Below, piece after piece: positions 1 to 12,921 of a stretch of DNA of 64,000 bases (position 1 is the stretch's first letter; every line of letters starts with the position of its first letter). The DNA comes from Bisporella sp. PMI_857 (Eukaryota > Ascomycota > Leotiomycetes > Helotiales > Helotiaceae), in contig JAJSPD010000008.1 of the NCBI GenBank assembly GCA_021307315.1, positions 744,001 through 808,000 of the forward strand, read 5' to 3'. The position numbers and the translations under genes are program-made. The notes under the pieces are model-generated. The model was given only the letters and a program-made list of their open reading frames with translations. It searched no databases and had not been told where the DNA came from.

Positions 1-158
1 TAGCCATCTCCGAGTAGTATGCAAGGCCAGCCCAGGCCGTATTGCCAGTCCCTGGCCCCCCGCAAAATTCAACTCCTAGTTATACGAAATCCCTCAACCA
101 TAACCTTAATAAAGTAAAGACATGCCTGCCATACTCCTTACGATCCATATCCGATGTA

Positions 159-2774
159 TCACGTACGTTGCTTCCTACCAGATTTCCTATCTGTTCGCCC
201 TTCTCTCCTCGCGGCCATCCTTGCCGTACAGCTCTTCCTCGTCCTAGATTCCTTTCGGCTCCTGCTTGTTTTCCAGCAGTTCTTTCCTTCCGCAGGCTTA
301 GCGCCCATAGCTGCTATAGCACGTTTCTCATATTCACGGTAGTCATCATGCTTTCTTTGTAACTTGAGCCATAGTAACTTGGATTGTACTTGCGCCTTGA
401 GTAGACCTTTTTCTAAAGGCTCTTGGAGTTCCTGCAGTGATTCAGAATATTTTGATAGCTTAGCTTCTGCGCTATTTAGTTGGTTATTGAGTTCCTTTGA
501 GATAGTATTGCTTCTTTCCGTGGCTTCTTGTGCTAATGCTTTCGCGAATCTGGCTAAGTGAGAGGTAGATGAGAATGCTTGCTCCTGGGCGATCTTTCTG
601 AGCTCGTCTATCCTGTCAAAGGCCTGTTTCGAGTTGACCTGTGCATCCTTGACTATTTTATCCATAATAGCAACTATTTGCTCATAGCTTTGAGGACCAG
701 GTTCTTCTGTGAACGATGAGTGATACTTCTCCAAGATCGCCTGCCATATGCTTTTGCCGAAATCAACCTGGAATGATTCATTGACTCGAGGTCGCGTCGT
801 AGTTATTACATGAATATTGAGAACACCGTAAGCTTGATTTTGGGCAAGCAGCAACACAACCCCTTCGCTAGTGCTGTAGGCTCTTTCAGTGTCGACAGAA
901 ACGTTGCCTCTCGTGACATTGACCGACAGTGCTTCTCTATTGAGCCACTTAAGCATTGTTGCTGATGGAATTCGAATCAACACCTCTCTTGTTCCTAAGA
1001 TTTCCGCTGTGCAGACATTTGACTTGTTAGACGGCTTGCTTAGGGCAGGCTTAAACGACTTTCCAAGTTCCATTGTAGGAACAACCGAGAGGCTATTTGG
1101 CCCGGCGGATTGAGTTACCGTGACTGTCTTGGTAGATGTGGGAATCACGATAGTGTTAGATGTCGGTATCCCGCTCACTACTGACATGGATGAGGTGGAT
1201 GAAGATGTGAGTATAGGCGTTGCTGAGATGATTCTACTGTTCACTGATATAGCTGGCTGAGAAGAAATGCCAGAGCTAGCTACTCCGGCTAGGGCTACAG
1301 CTAGGGCGCTCAAGACGAGTAAACTAACAGGAATGACGGCTCTCCATTCTACTCTAATTCGATCGAAGGCGGCGCTGATGCTTTCTTTTACATTAAAAGA
1401 AGTCTTCTCCGAAATCCGAGACTCTGTAGAGGCCTCAACCTTCGCTGTCGGATTGCTTTCTACATGCGCTGTCGTCTGCAATGGCTCATGAAGTCCTGTT
1501 AGATACGCTAAGTTTCTGTTCATCTGTCTAGCATCGATATTCAGAAACGAAGCCAAGTCAATAGGCAGTCGTCGATGAATCATGCTTCCGCGGCTGTCAG
1601 GATCTCGCGACTCCAAACACATGTGGATGGAGTGTTGATCAAGAACGATGCAATCGCCTCTGTTGAACGATTGCTTATGCGCTATTACGATGGAAGGAAC
1701 ATTGTGTCGTTTCATGAACTTCCTAACCAGTGTCGAGGTACGTCTTGCGCTGAGGTCATCAAGAGAAGAGGAATAGATCACCGCGATATGAGGAAGCTCC
1801 CATGCTGGCTCGACAATAAATCCTTCTCCCTCAGGGACCGAATGGTATGAGATGTTGTCTTCTAAAGTCAGTTTCACGACATCTGGTTTCTCCGGAGCAT
1901 CTTCAAACTTCAGGCTCCGGGCCAAAGTACAGGCCTCAACCTTGATTTGGAACTCCGAAGACTGCAAAAGCTCTATTTCCGGTGTCTGTAATGAACCAAA
2001 TGCAGATACTGGAACGACATTGTATAGTTGCGATGATGACTGTCGACGATTGCCTCCTGTCTTTCCCCTTTCTGCTGATGCAGGAACTGAGCTTGCTATC
2101 TTGTACAAAATGTCGTGCCGCGCAGAGTCGTTGCCAACGTATAGTATCCGGAGAGGTTCACTGATGGAAAGGCATTGTTTGGTCATAGTTTGACGAATCG
2201 TTAATGCAAGACGATTTGGATGCCGTGGTAAGTTCATTTCTTCTGCAATGCTGGTCGTCTCTTCCTCACTGTAATCCGTGATTGTATGTTTGGCAAATAT
2301 AGTCTCAGTTCCCACAGCGTCATTTGGCTCTTCAAATGCGATAGACTCGGTCATGGGCTTGTCCCCATCTTCCTGCAACACTGCAACTGTCCGGCCTAGT
2401 GTGGGGTGTTGAACGCATTGTCGATGGTTTCTTCTACCGCAGGGAGGTTTGGGACTACCACGGTTGAGGTAAGCATATGTGCATGCACACAGGAAAGCAA
2501 TGAATTCGACGGCGGTTTGAGAAACCGATAAAGAATCCTACAGGAATAGGACTTCAGCATAAGCGTATGACTTACCTTCAGGACCAACATCCTCCCGTCC
2601 GCTCTCGTCTCCGCTCTCATCGGTATCATCTGCCAGACTGGCAACATCGTCGGGTCTGCCGCCAAAATCCGTAGATGCCATGGACTCTGACAGGTCATCA
2701 TGGCTTTCGCCGTCAGTATCGATGAACTCATAAGCTGAACCGGCGAGGCTGTCATCTGCCTCACTACGAGCCAT
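159..2774 (-). CDS. Uncharacterised one-pass membrane protein with acidic N-terminus and coiled-coil C-terminus
   Basis: I recognise this only as a fungal protein of unknown function. The first exon (start codon 2774-2772) encodes an acidic Ser/Asp-rich head and ends near 2576 at a GTAAGT donor. The main reading frame (2381 to 159) has a soluble, roughly 340-residue part, one hydrophobic segment (VIPVSLLVLSALAVALAGVA, about residues 346-365), a Ser/Thr-rich linker and a charged helical tail rich in Lys, Glu and Gln that is probably coiled coil. Between the exons the frame breaks at a G run (2403-2406): one frame ends in NAFNTPH-stop and the next continues TLGRTVAV, so one missing base would join them. 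The exon 2 acceptor is uncertain and the C-terminus may also be frame-shifted near 300. No enzymatic motif is visible. Confidence 0.7.
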
Positions 2775-3771
2775 GACTGGAAGTATACTATTTAGCCAAG
2801 AGTTTACTTTGGGTTCTGTAGCAGGTAGAGGAAACTTGAAGTCCGAGGATGTTGCCGAATGTTGGCTTGGGCTCTGGTAGAAGGCTGGCGCTGGCTTCGA
2901 TCCATATCATTAGCCCAGCTATATCATCTGGAATTTCAAGACAATAGACAGAGGTAGTTGCATATGAAAGCGCCAAAGGGTTCTAGAGGTAGTGAAAGAA
3001 CAAAAGAGCTAGGCGGCATACTAGGGAGTTCAAGAGAAGTTGAGGTTCAGTATCGAGCTTATAATGACTAGAAAGGGAACTCGTCACTGCCTGAACCGGT
3101 TGCCTTGCGAACGGGATTTGGTGTCAAAGTAAGCCGACTTCAAGTCGAACGAGTCCTATTAGCTACGTAGATGAGGCAGCTCAAAGTATCCACAATCGGA
3201 ATCAGAAAAAGGGAATATAAGTGTTTGCACAGGAAGGTTGAAGGTTCATGAAGGAGGGGTTGTCATTGCCATACAACATCGGGGAGGGGTCCCTAAGCCA
3301 GTTTAGTGCATGCTAAGCTTATCGTACTGTAAGACGATAAGCACCTGAGCAGCGGGGGGAATGAAACAACTCGATAGCACCACGCCTTATGCTTTTGTTC
3401 CTTTATTCCAAGTTCATGTCTGCAAAGAATGTATGCTCCCGCACCTATGAAGAAACCCTTGAGTTTATTTTATTGTTGTCCCTTCTTCAAGCCTAGAGGG
3501 AGTAAACCCCCCGGAATCGTTTCACATTGCAGAACTCGAACCAGGCATCCTTCGTAATCGACCAGCGTCCTGACTATCGGACTTATTAGTCTCGTCATCT
3601 GATCTCAATTTGGGCGAGTAACAAGACGTGCTCTGGTAGATGGAATATGGATAGTGAGACTGGGTGAAACTAGTTCTTGTGCGCATTTAAGGCGCCATTT
3701 GCTCCCTTTGCAAGCAAATTACCTCCTTTTGATATATCTACCCTTTCGCTACCTTCCACATTCGAAGCAGA
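2775..3771. other. Intergenic, no gene seen
   Basis: Upstream region of the minus-strand membrane-protein gene and of a doubtful small plus-strand reading frame. I see only short reading frames with no family resemblance, and no repeats or RNA gene. Confidence 0.5.
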
Positions 3772-3981
3772 ATGGCAAACCAACACCTATTTTCGAATTC
3801 TATATGCTTACGTAGCATTTTATTAGCCTTTTTGTCCTTTCCACGGCTAGTCCCAGTTGTTTTGCTGGCGTTGCCAGCTCATGGCTTCTATCATGGCCCC
3901 ACTAATTCTGACCCTATCGCTGACGACCAAGAGTTGCTTCAAAAGTTATGCACAGGCGAGGTGTTTGAATTGTCTATATAA
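3772..3981 (+). CDS. Possible small secreted or membrane-anchored protein (69 aa)
   Basis: An uninterrupted 69-codon frame begins at an ATG about 40 nt downstream of a pyrimidine-rich stretch with a TATA-like gatatatcta, which resembles a fungal core promoter. Residues 12-37 are hydrophobic (LRSILLAFLSFPRLVPVVLL) and could be a signal peptide or anchor, followed by a short acidic tail. There is no cysteine pattern or recognised domain. It sits between two minus-strand genes. It may be a chance frame; the promoter-like context is the only support. Confidence 0.25.
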   Translation: MANQHLFSNSICLRSILLAFLSFPRLVPVVLLALPAHGFYHGPTNSDPIADDQELLQKLCTGEVFELSI

Positions 3982-4135
3982 AAGACACTGAAGTATCACG
4001 TCGCTTTGGCCTAAAAAGTCAGTGAAGTTGAAGGTCTATTGTACTTTGATTCTCAAATACATGCTACTCATTTCTATGCCTATTCATACATCTTTTCATG
4101 CAAATATTCCATCCCAATACGACACAGCAGGAAGC

Positions 4136-5594
4136 TTATTCAGCAACCCATAGAGCTGCCATACCCATTCCGGTACCGACACACATACTCGTGATTCCGA
4201 CCTTCTCTCCTCTCCTTCTCAGTTCATAAAGCAGTGTACTGACTTGTCTAGCACCTGTACATCCAAGGGGTGACCAAAAGCAATAGCACCCCCCTTAGGA
4301 TTAATCTTATTTGGATCTAGACCGAGCTCATTTGCACACCATACACACTAGTGCATCCAATTAGTAGGTTTCTTGAATTTATTCGAAGCAAGCGCAGAGA
4401 GAAGACATACCTGTGAAGCAAAAGCCTCGTTGATCTCAAAGATATCTACATCATCCTTGTTGATGCCAACCTTCTCAAAAACTTTAGGAATGGCGGCCCA
4501 AGGGCCAATCCCCATGAGAAGAGGAGCAACACCGGCTACTGAAGAGGTGACATATTTTCCGAGAATAGTTTGTCCTAATCTCTCAGCAGTAGAACGTTTC
4601 ATGAGTAACACTGCAGCTGCCCCATCTGAGATTTGACTAGCATTTCCAGCGTGGATAGAGCCATCTTTTGAAAACGCAGGCTTGATCTTAGACAAGCTCT
4701 CAGCTGTGATACCGGGTCTAACACCATCATCTTTAGAAACAGTTATTTCCTTGACATCCCCAGACTTAGGATCTTCCCATTTGACGGTCAAGGGGGCAAT
4801 TTCCTCGTCAAACAAACCAGCCTCCTGTGCTTTGAGTGCCTTTTGGTAAGAAGAGGCAGCGAACGCATCTTGCACAGCACGAGAGACGTTGCGATCTTTA
4901 GCCATCTGCTCGGAGAGTACACCCATGGGAACCTTGCAGTTCTTAGACTCGGGGTGTGCTTCGAGTAGCTCAGAAAACTCTGTAACTGCGCCAGGACTAA
5001 AGTATCATGTCAGCAAGTGCTTGTGAAATCTCGTTCCTTTCTTTTTTTGTTGCCTATGTATGCTTTGATATCTGGAATCACGTACCCATATTGAGAGCTC
5101 ATGCTCTCCACACCAGCACCAACCCCTATCTCAATCATGCCCGAGCTAATGGCATTCGCAATATCAATACAAGCTTGCAGCCCCGACGAGCATTGTCGAT
5201 TCAAGCTCTTCACCGCTGAGGATACTGGGAACCCAGCAACCAGCGCCGCAGCGCGGAACTCGGTGGCTCCGCCTCCGGGAGGCAGTACGGAGCCAACCGC
5301 AATATCTTCCACAAGGGCAGGATCAATCTTTGAGCGTTCAATGAGGGATTTGAAAGCTCCGACTAGTAGATCCGCGGCTGCAGTGTCTTTGAACCCGCCT
5401 TTGCCACCTTTTGTGAAGGCTGTTCGGAGAGCAGCTGTTACGACGATCTGGGAGGTGGTTAGGAGATGTGCCAAATAAGAGACTGGGGAACCGTACATCG
5501 TCTGGATTTTTCTTTAGGATGGCCTCACGGCCAGAGAGCTTAGGTTGGCCTGAGAGGTGGCCCGAGACCTGTCCGAGTCTGTTCTGTGCTGCAT
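4136..5594 (-). CDS. POT1: Peroxisomal 3-ketoacyl-CoA thiolase (POT1/FOX3 type)
   Basis: Catalyses the last, thiolytic step of fatty-acid beta-oxidation in peroxisomes, releasing acetyl-CoA. Near the N-terminus, in the frame that continues into the enzyme, lies RLGQVSGHL, a textbook PTS2 signal (R-L-x5-H-L). Next come [18 protein letters not shown], the active-site cysteine loop [10 protein letters not shown], the INEAFASQ motif, the [10 protein letters not shown] motif and the C-terminal CVGTGMGMA loop with the second catalytic cysteine. Three introns are visible: GTACGG to CAG near 5500-5440, GTACGT to TAG near 5087-4997, and GTATGT to TAG near 4411-4350. The frame is broken near the start codon (about 5590) and inside [10 protein letters not shown] (4262-4264, ttggatgt where ttgggatgt is needed). 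Both look like single missing bases. Stop TAA is at 4138-4136. Confidence 0.92.
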
Positions 5595-6640
5595 GATGTC
5601 AGCCTCGCTTTTCCTCCATTCCTTCCAAACAGCACAAACCCTTTGACATTATGACTTGCTTTGATGTTTTGGTGTATCAAATTTTTGTGTCAAATTGAAT
5701 CCTTGTAAGATAAATAAAAAAAAAGTTGAAGTTGGTGAGGGAGGAGGAGAGATGATTATGAAGAAACCCGAGACCTAGCAGGATCTGACGGATATGTATC
5801 TCTGCCATTGTCAAGTTTGTCCGACCGAGGCACGCTCATCCAATCAGCCGCCGCATAAAGATGGGTCGATTTCACATGTTTTCTGGGGAAGGAGGATGCA
5901 ACGACCGTCACGCGGAGAACATTGGTTACTAATCCCTGTCAGGTGCTGCACTGAGTGGCTTTGGTGCAAAAGGTTTAACATTAACATGTGGTACGGGCTA
6001 TACCCACTTTTCTATTCAGGAGAGAGGAACTCTCTGGGTCGAAAAATGGAGGTCGATAATTGCACTCTTCGCTTAGATGAACAATGGCGATTTATCTCAC
6101 TTCCATAATTAAAGATAAGTCTTGCTTTCGTGAAAGTACTTTAAGCCTATAAAAGCTCTAGGCTATCATTTTGAAATGGAATGTAACTGCAGTTGATAGC
6201 AAATTGTTGGTTTGTGAGGCGTAAGGTGTAAATACCGGCCCGTATTTCCGCCCCGAATAGCAGGAAGTACTTTGATCTCGGTTTCGCCTAAGTTAGGAGG
6301 TTCCAGATCAAAGTTAAAGGCTGTTGATATCCTAGCTCAAAAACTCTTTGGAAATGTTTGGTAAAGCAAAATATGATCAAGATTAAGGTTAGGAGTTGGG
6401 AGATGGTTGTCTTTGACCACCTCCTTCCTCAATGTGAGCGCAAATCACAAATGTGTTTCAATTACTGGCACATTGAGATTTATTTATGGTATTTTCATTA
6501 TAGGTAGGCATTAAGCTAACATACTTCGTACATGCAACTAGGGGTATCCTACCAAACGCAAACTGCACCCCCAAGTAACAGTTCGCCTCGCTCAAAACTA
6601 TTTGAGAAATTCATCACTTCGTTATCCTCCCTCATGCAGA
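5595..6640. other. Intergenic, no gene seen
   Basis: About 1 kb between thiolase and glycerol kinase, AT-rich in its right half. A 104-codon plus-strand frame at 5794-6108 has no family resemblance and odd composition (Trp/Cys-rich). I see no RNA gene or repeat. Confidence 0.5.
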
Positions 6641-8395
6641 TCATTCATCACTCTCTGAATTCTGGAGCACCCAGCCTCTACTCATCTCTACAGCTTGTTC
6701 CCACTTCTTGAACATCGCTGCGCTTATCTTCGGGTCCATGGCCGGTTTGAAGATCTTCCTGTCATTAACATTGATCTCCTTCAGCTCAGCAAACTCTTTC
6801 CAAATATCAACTGCAAAACCAGCAGCAATCGCTGCTCCAAGCGCAGTTGTTTCTCGCATGGCCGGTCGGTCGACTTGTATGCCAGTGATATCTGCTTGGG
6901 TCTGCATGGTCAGGTCCGAATTTGACATGCCACCGTCGACTGCCAAGCTCTCCAGCTTGTGCCCGGAATCCTTTTCCATCGCGTCTAGAATAGCTTTGGT
7001 TTGATAGCAGGTTGCTTCCAGTGTGGCGCGTGCGATGTGGCCACGCTGGGTATGCTGTGTGATTCCAAACAAGGTTCCTTTTGCATCATCAATCCAGTAC
7101 GGAGCAAAAAGGCCACTAAAAGCGGTGACGAATACTACACCGCCGTTATCTGTGACGGTTTCTGCTAGTTCTGTAATCTTTGCGGACTCTTGGAGAAAAC
7201 CTAAGTTATTGATTAAGAATTTGACTCCAGACCCCGCGACTGCGATACTGCCTTCAAGAGCGTATATAGGTTACGACCACCACCGAAGTCGTACGCTACT
7301 GTTGCAAGAAGGCCATACTTCGATATGACTGGCTTTTCGCCAACATTATACAGTAAAAAGCATCCTGTGCCATATGTGTTTTTGCCTGACCAGGTTCGAA
7401 ACCACATTGTCCGACTAGTGCGGAAGACTGGTCACCTAGACAGCCTGTGATTTTTATGCCTTCTAAGGCGCCGCTGGATAGTTTTCCATACGCATCTTTA
7501 TCGGACGATGGTACAATTTTAGGTAGAGTGATATTTTTCTGGTCAAGTTTGAAGAAGTCGAGGAGTTTGTCATCGTACTGGAGAGTATGGAGGTTCATGA
7601 ACATTGTCCGAGAGGCATTTGTCGCATCTGTGACATGAATGTTGGCCTCTTTGCCACCGTTAAGCTTGTATACCAGCCACGTATCCACTGTTCCGAAGGA
7701 CAGCCTGCTCTCGTCATATGCTTTTTTAACCGATTCGACATTCTCATACATCCACAGAAATTTTACACTAGAAGGATATGTCGAAAGTGGCAGACCGCAG
7801 AGCTGTTGTAGTTCTTCAGAGCCTTCTCGCTTCTTAAGTTCTCGCACTAGGGCGGTCGTTCGCGTATCTGGCCAAACTATAGCATTATATAACGGCTCGC
7901 CAGTATTCGTATCCCAGCAAATAGTAGTTTCTCGCTGATTTGTTATGCCAATGGCTTTGATGTCTGTCTTCTTGTGCCCGAGCTTGAGAAATTCTTCCGT
8001 AGCTTTGTCGATACACTCGTTGACAGAGTCAACCAATTCTTGGGGATTATGTTCATGCCATCTATGGAGAGTTAGCTTAAGAGTTAAGTTTCGAAATGGA
8101 GTAATAAGTTTACCCAGATTCTGGATATAGATTTTCGAATTCGATTTGATGGCCCGCCACAGGAGTGCCTGTACCGTCAAAAATGAGGAAACGTGATGAG
8201 GTTGTCCCACAGTCTATGCTGCCAATGAACCAATGTGCCTTCCTCTCCTAGTCTCGGCCACGCCCTTTGGTAGATGCTTGTGAGATTCTGCCGCGGCAAC
8301 CTTCACATCTTCAACATGTTCGGACTTTACATCGGGCAGTTGTTGCTTCACGGGGCATCTAATGGAGCCGGTATCAAGCTGGGAACTTGCTCCAT
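6641..8395 (-). CDS. GUT1: Glycerol kinase (FGGY family)
   Basis: Phosphorylates glycerol to glycerol-3-phosphate with ATP in the cytosol, the entry step of glycerol use. Reading from ATG 8395: a variable head beginning [15 protein letters not shown], then the phosphate-binding signature [18 protein letters not shown], the WHEHNPQEL region after an intron (GTAAAC to TAG, about 8112-8059), [13 protein letters not shown] with the glycerol-contacting [24 protein letters not shown], the [14 protein letters not shown] segment, [13 protein letters not shown], and the C-terminal [16 protein letters not shown] and [17 protein letters not shown] blocks. Length fits the fungal family. The frame breaks at 8352-8355 (C run on the coding strand), about 8240, 7379-7383 (A run) and about 7269. 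Each is fixed by one base. Coding is otherwise complete to the TGA at 6641. Confidence 0.93.
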
Positions 8396-10780
8396 AACTA
8401 GGCGGAATATGGAGCGAGGCGGGGTTGTTGGCTGCAGCTGGGAGCCTTTGCTAGTTGTAACGATTGATCTATGGGGAATTGAGAATGATGAAAACGTAGG
8501 TATGGGCAATCTGCAAAAAGAGAAATGATATCGTACACATGAAGTAGGACGAATGAAAAAGGAATGAAAAGGAGGGTAGATCAGAATATATGAGTGACAA
8601 CGAGGCGCACAAAGAACTAGGGGGGGAAACGGGAGCTGCATGGAGCTGCAGGCGTGATAGGAAAATCGATTCCTAACCCCCACTCTGCCCTGACGTAGCC
8701 CGATTCGACCTAAGCCTCTCAGCAAAAGCTGCAGAGAGACGACGCTAGCACGGACAATTCAATTTCCGTTGGAATTCTTTGTAGCGGACAGTGTGGCCTG
8801 GATGTTTTGGTGAGCGCTGGGGCGAGATTTGTGTCCTACCGTACAGTACTAGACCTCTGGACATGGGTGGAGCGGGGATCCATCCGCTAAGCAAGTTCAA
8901 AACCAACCTGGTATAAATCCAGTTGGAGGCCAGTCGAAGCACAGCTTGATGGTTTATTTCTTTATTTATGTGTGCATTTTCCCCAATCACACCTCAATAT
9001 CACTTCATGATATTGAAAACCGTCGAAGTTTTCGGTGCAACCTTCGAGTTATGTGACGATCTAACTGTGGCGTATTCTCAACCTGAACCGCACACGAACA
9101 GTGGGGTTCCTTTTGGAGGGTCTTTTTTCAATCATTCAATCACATTGAACGACGAAACAGCAAGTGTCTGATGCAAAGATAAAGGTCTAACCGTCATAGA
9201 ACCTATGATGAGTATACGAGGAATTGATGGTCGTGCTATTGTTCTTGAAACACGCACAAAACGAATTAGGGTTTCTTCTCTTGGACTTGAATCCCAGCCA
9301 AATATTTTAGAGATTCTATATTTCTGCATCTTTTGTGATGCATTTCGCTTTTTGGAAAAGCTGCTCCTGATCGACCGTTACTACTGGAGTCCCAGATTTT
9401 CTTACATCACGGGTGTCTATTGGGGCTCTGCGATTAGGTTTCCACAAAACACTACTTACAACGTCACATCCCTTGACTCAAGGGAAATCCTTCACTTATC
9501 TTGGTACGTGTCTTTTTAGTAACATGCTCCATATACGTTACTTAGATCACACATTATTGATCTATAAGCATGGGCAATTGGAGTTTATGAAGTTGCATTG
9601 AAGCTCATACGACTTGTTCAGAGGTTAGCGTCCCTGAATTCAGGAAGTGGCAAGTCTGTGATGAGAATTGTTATTCTCTACTGGACACAGCCGCCCTGGG
9701 TTTGAGGTCTCCTGATATGGAGAAAGATGTATTCTAGACCACAACTGCAATGGCGAGAACCAATGTGTGCATGAACGCTTTGTCTAAAAAGGAGACAAGC
9801 GTTCTGAGAACGATCAATTGTGTGACCAGAACTCAAGGCTAAAGACTAAAAGGTCATACACCTTGTCAGTTCATGTATTGCATATTTCTCGTTTATGCAT
9901 TTTCAAATTAAAAGCTTTGCGTTTTGCTGTGTGATCAACTGCAGCATGCTTATTTATCGCTTGACCCATCCGTGGATCTAGACTTACTCTTATCTAGTAT
10001 CCACAGCTGCATTGATGATCTAGACCTGTGCGAATCGCCAATCTTCAGCCTCAGATTTCCGATATTCGTTATTTCTGTGACGCAACTAGGTCGCGAGAAC
10101 ACGCTATATTATATCCTCCCATAACTGGTGCTATGAAAGTCGAGCTACAACAAATATTTTCATATGACTTAGCGAATTACAGGAAGCGATGTCGGTATAA
10201 TAAATAGGAGGGTAACCCACTCTTGAAATGCATTAGGCCACATACATCTGGCCGATCAACTATTAGGTACATTCTATAATCTCATCATATCTACATTAGT
10301 ACTTAGGGCTCTTGTAGTAAAGCGGTCAAACTTGGTTACTGAGAAGAATAAAGCGTATTGACTCACCAACAATGGAAGGTATCAAAGTCAGAAAGAGATT
10401 TTTAAGAGCATCAATTATTGTCGGGGTGATTTCTACTCCTGTGAAGATTGATGATATCAGATTGTAAGTATCATAGGGGCTATTTTCTGTTACAAATATA
10501 GCCTCAGAGTCACATAGCCGTTATGAAGAATAATAGCCAATGTATGAGGCTGCTTTACTCTTGAGAGAATTCATGTCGGATGAAGCATCAATAGCATAAA
10601 ATTTGTTTACTAGGGGGACACTTCGGTTGGTGGAGGAGGTGGCGCAAGTTCTGTGGCTGTGCAAAAATTGCTCAATATCAATTTACGCGTCGCGTCGTCT
10701 GGTTACTGCCAACGCGCCGAAAAGACTTCTCTAAGACATCGGGACGAACACAACACCAAGCATACATAGCACTGCCAAAA
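8396..10780. other. Intergenic, 2.4 kb without a recognisable gene
   Basis: Holds the upstream regions of glycerol kinase (minus) and POL12 (plus). Reading frames of 60-125 codons occur on both strands (for example 8348-8725 minus, 9205-9519 plus), but none shows a domain, signal peptide or convincing exon chain. The right half, about 9500-10700, is AT-rich. I found no tRNA or clear repeat. Confidence 0.5.
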
Positions 10781-12921
10781 TGGGTGAAGCATCAATAGAT
10801 TCAGAGCTCAAAGAGCGATTTGCCTCAGTCAATGCTGAAATCGAACCCGATGTCCTTGCCGAATTGCAATCGATTATGCGGCTGCATGCGATTGATTCGC
10901 AAGAACTTTGGTACAAATGGGAGTCATACAGTATGAAATGGGCTCAGATGATATGAAACTGAACATCGATACTGCGCGCACCTTCAAAGAACATATTCAG
11001 GATGAACTTGAGCGGGAGAATAGAAGCAAGGCGCATGTGCTGAGCTCCAACAAGCGTGGAGGAGCGACCCCTCGTAGTGCCAATACTGGAGATGTTTTCG
11101 GAATGTGAGAATACAAATGCTCTTGTGATTATATAATTGAGGCATAACTCACAATTTTCAGGTTAGACAGTCTAGTGCCCAATACTCCTAGAGTCGGTTC
11201 GGCTAGCAGAATCAATGGGACAGCAAAACGAAGACCACACGAGACTCCTTCGGTATCCAGGGTCAAGGCAGAAATTGGCAGCAGCCCACCGACTTTCAAA
11301 ACTCCATACAAGCCCCGGGACTAGGCCTGGCCAGCCGTTATGTTCAGACCTGTCACATTGCATTTCATGAAAAGGCTAAAATCTGCAGAGCTGCTTTCAA
11401 TGATCGCGAAAATGCTGGCGTAGAAGTCGAAGTGCTGAACCACCATCTACAAATTGCAGAGCCACCTATTGCTCCATACCCTCAGCCTCGCATTAGGCTT
11501 GTAGCAAACTCAGACATCAAGAAGCTCTCCTACAAGCCGATGGCTATGAAGTTATCCGAAGCTTCCGAGATTCTAGACGACCGCATTGACGAGTTTATGG
11601 GACTTTTCCAGGAGCATCATAAACTTGATGATTCCCAGTTTGGAAGTGCTGCCAGTAAGGGAATCAGTGAGATCATTGCTGTTGGAAGGATTGCATCAGA
11701 CTCATTAGAAGGAAAACTCAATACCTCGTCTCTTGTACTAGAAACATCAAGGCGAATGGGTGGGGTTACGAGTACCATTAAATACTGATGCGTTGCCAGG
11801 ATTTCAATTCTTCCCCGGTCAGATTGTTGCCTTGAGAGGCGTAAATGCAACCGGCGATCGATTTACTGTCAATGAAGTGCTAGATGTGCCTCTATTGGGA
11901 GGGCAGCATCAGCGCCCAGTGCACTTGAAGCTCATATTCAGCGATTAAGGAGTGATCCGGATGCTATGGACGACGGTTCTGATCCTGCACCGCTGAGCAT
12001 TCTCCTAGGTGCAGGTCCATATTCAGCAGATGACAACTTAGACTTCGAGCCATTTCACGTGCTTTGTAGCCAGGCTGCAGATACATATGCCGACGCACTT
12101 ATCTTAACAGGCCCATTTATTGATATCGACCACCCTCTAATAGCGTCAGGTGACTTCGATCTTCCAGAAGAAGCGATGGCAGAACCGGACAGTATCACTA
12201 TGTCAACTGTATTCAAATATCTGATCTCGCCAGCATTAAACCAGCTTGTTGCTTCAAATCCGCATATCACTATTATTCTAGTTCCTTCCGTGAAAGACGC
12301 CATCAGCAAACACGTTTCCTGGCCCCAGGAACCCTTTTCAAAGCAAGCTCTTGGACTCCATAAAAATGTCAAGATTATTGGAAATCCCATGATATTATCA
12401 CTCAACGAAATATCCATTGGGATCTCCTCACTAGATGTATTTTCACATCTCCGCAACGAAGAAGTTTTAGGTAGTCAGCCCAAGGATAATATTTTGGCTC
12501 GACTACCAAAATATGTAATCGAGCAGCGGAATTTCTTTCCTATATACCCTCCATCGGATCGGAAAAATCTACCCAAGGCTGGCACGAGGGAAGAAACTCC
12601 TGTTGGAGCAATGCTCGATGTTAGTTATTTAAAGCTTGGAGAATGGTCAATGTGAGGCCAGACTTGATGATTATACCAAGTGCTATGCCTCCTTTCGCGA
12701 AAGTATGTGCTCGTGTCATCATATGGGTTCATTTGCTAACTAATTTAGATTGTCGAGAGTGTTGTTGTTGTGAATCCTGGATATCTGTCAAAGCGCAGGC
12801 GCGGAACATATTCAAGACTGACGATACATCCATATTCTATGTCGGAGGAGGAACGAGACTCGAAAACTATGATTGTCATAAGGTTTTTGAGAGAGCACGT
12901 GTGGATATTTTAAGGATATGA
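10781..12921 (+). CDS. POL12: DNA polymerase alpha subunit B (POL12)
   Basis: Regulatory B subunit of the polymerase alpha-primase complex, needed to start DNA synthesis at nuclear origins and lagging-strand primers. The N-terminal helical domain begins MGEASIDSELKERF and is followed by a Ser/Pro/Arg linker. The OB-fold part contains RVPLNTDALPGFQFFPGQIVALRGVNA. The inactive calcineurin-like phosphodiesterase domain starts at the segment ending ILLGAGPYSADDNLDFEPFH and includes DALILTGPFIDIDHPLI and VRPDLMIIPSAMPPFAK. The end HKVFERARVDILRI is the conserved family C-terminus. Introns: GTGAGA to CAG (about 11106-11161) and GTATGT to TAG (about 12701-12749). Frame breaks at 10936-10938, about 11320, 11762-11765 (one G too many), about 12642 and about 12875 are each repaired by one base. 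No catalytic phosphodiesterase role is expected in this family. Confidence 0.92.

Noticed and set aside
5794..6108. 104-codon plus-strand frame between thiolase and glycerol kinase
   Set aside because: No homology, odd Trp/Cys-rich composition, no promoter or exon partner.
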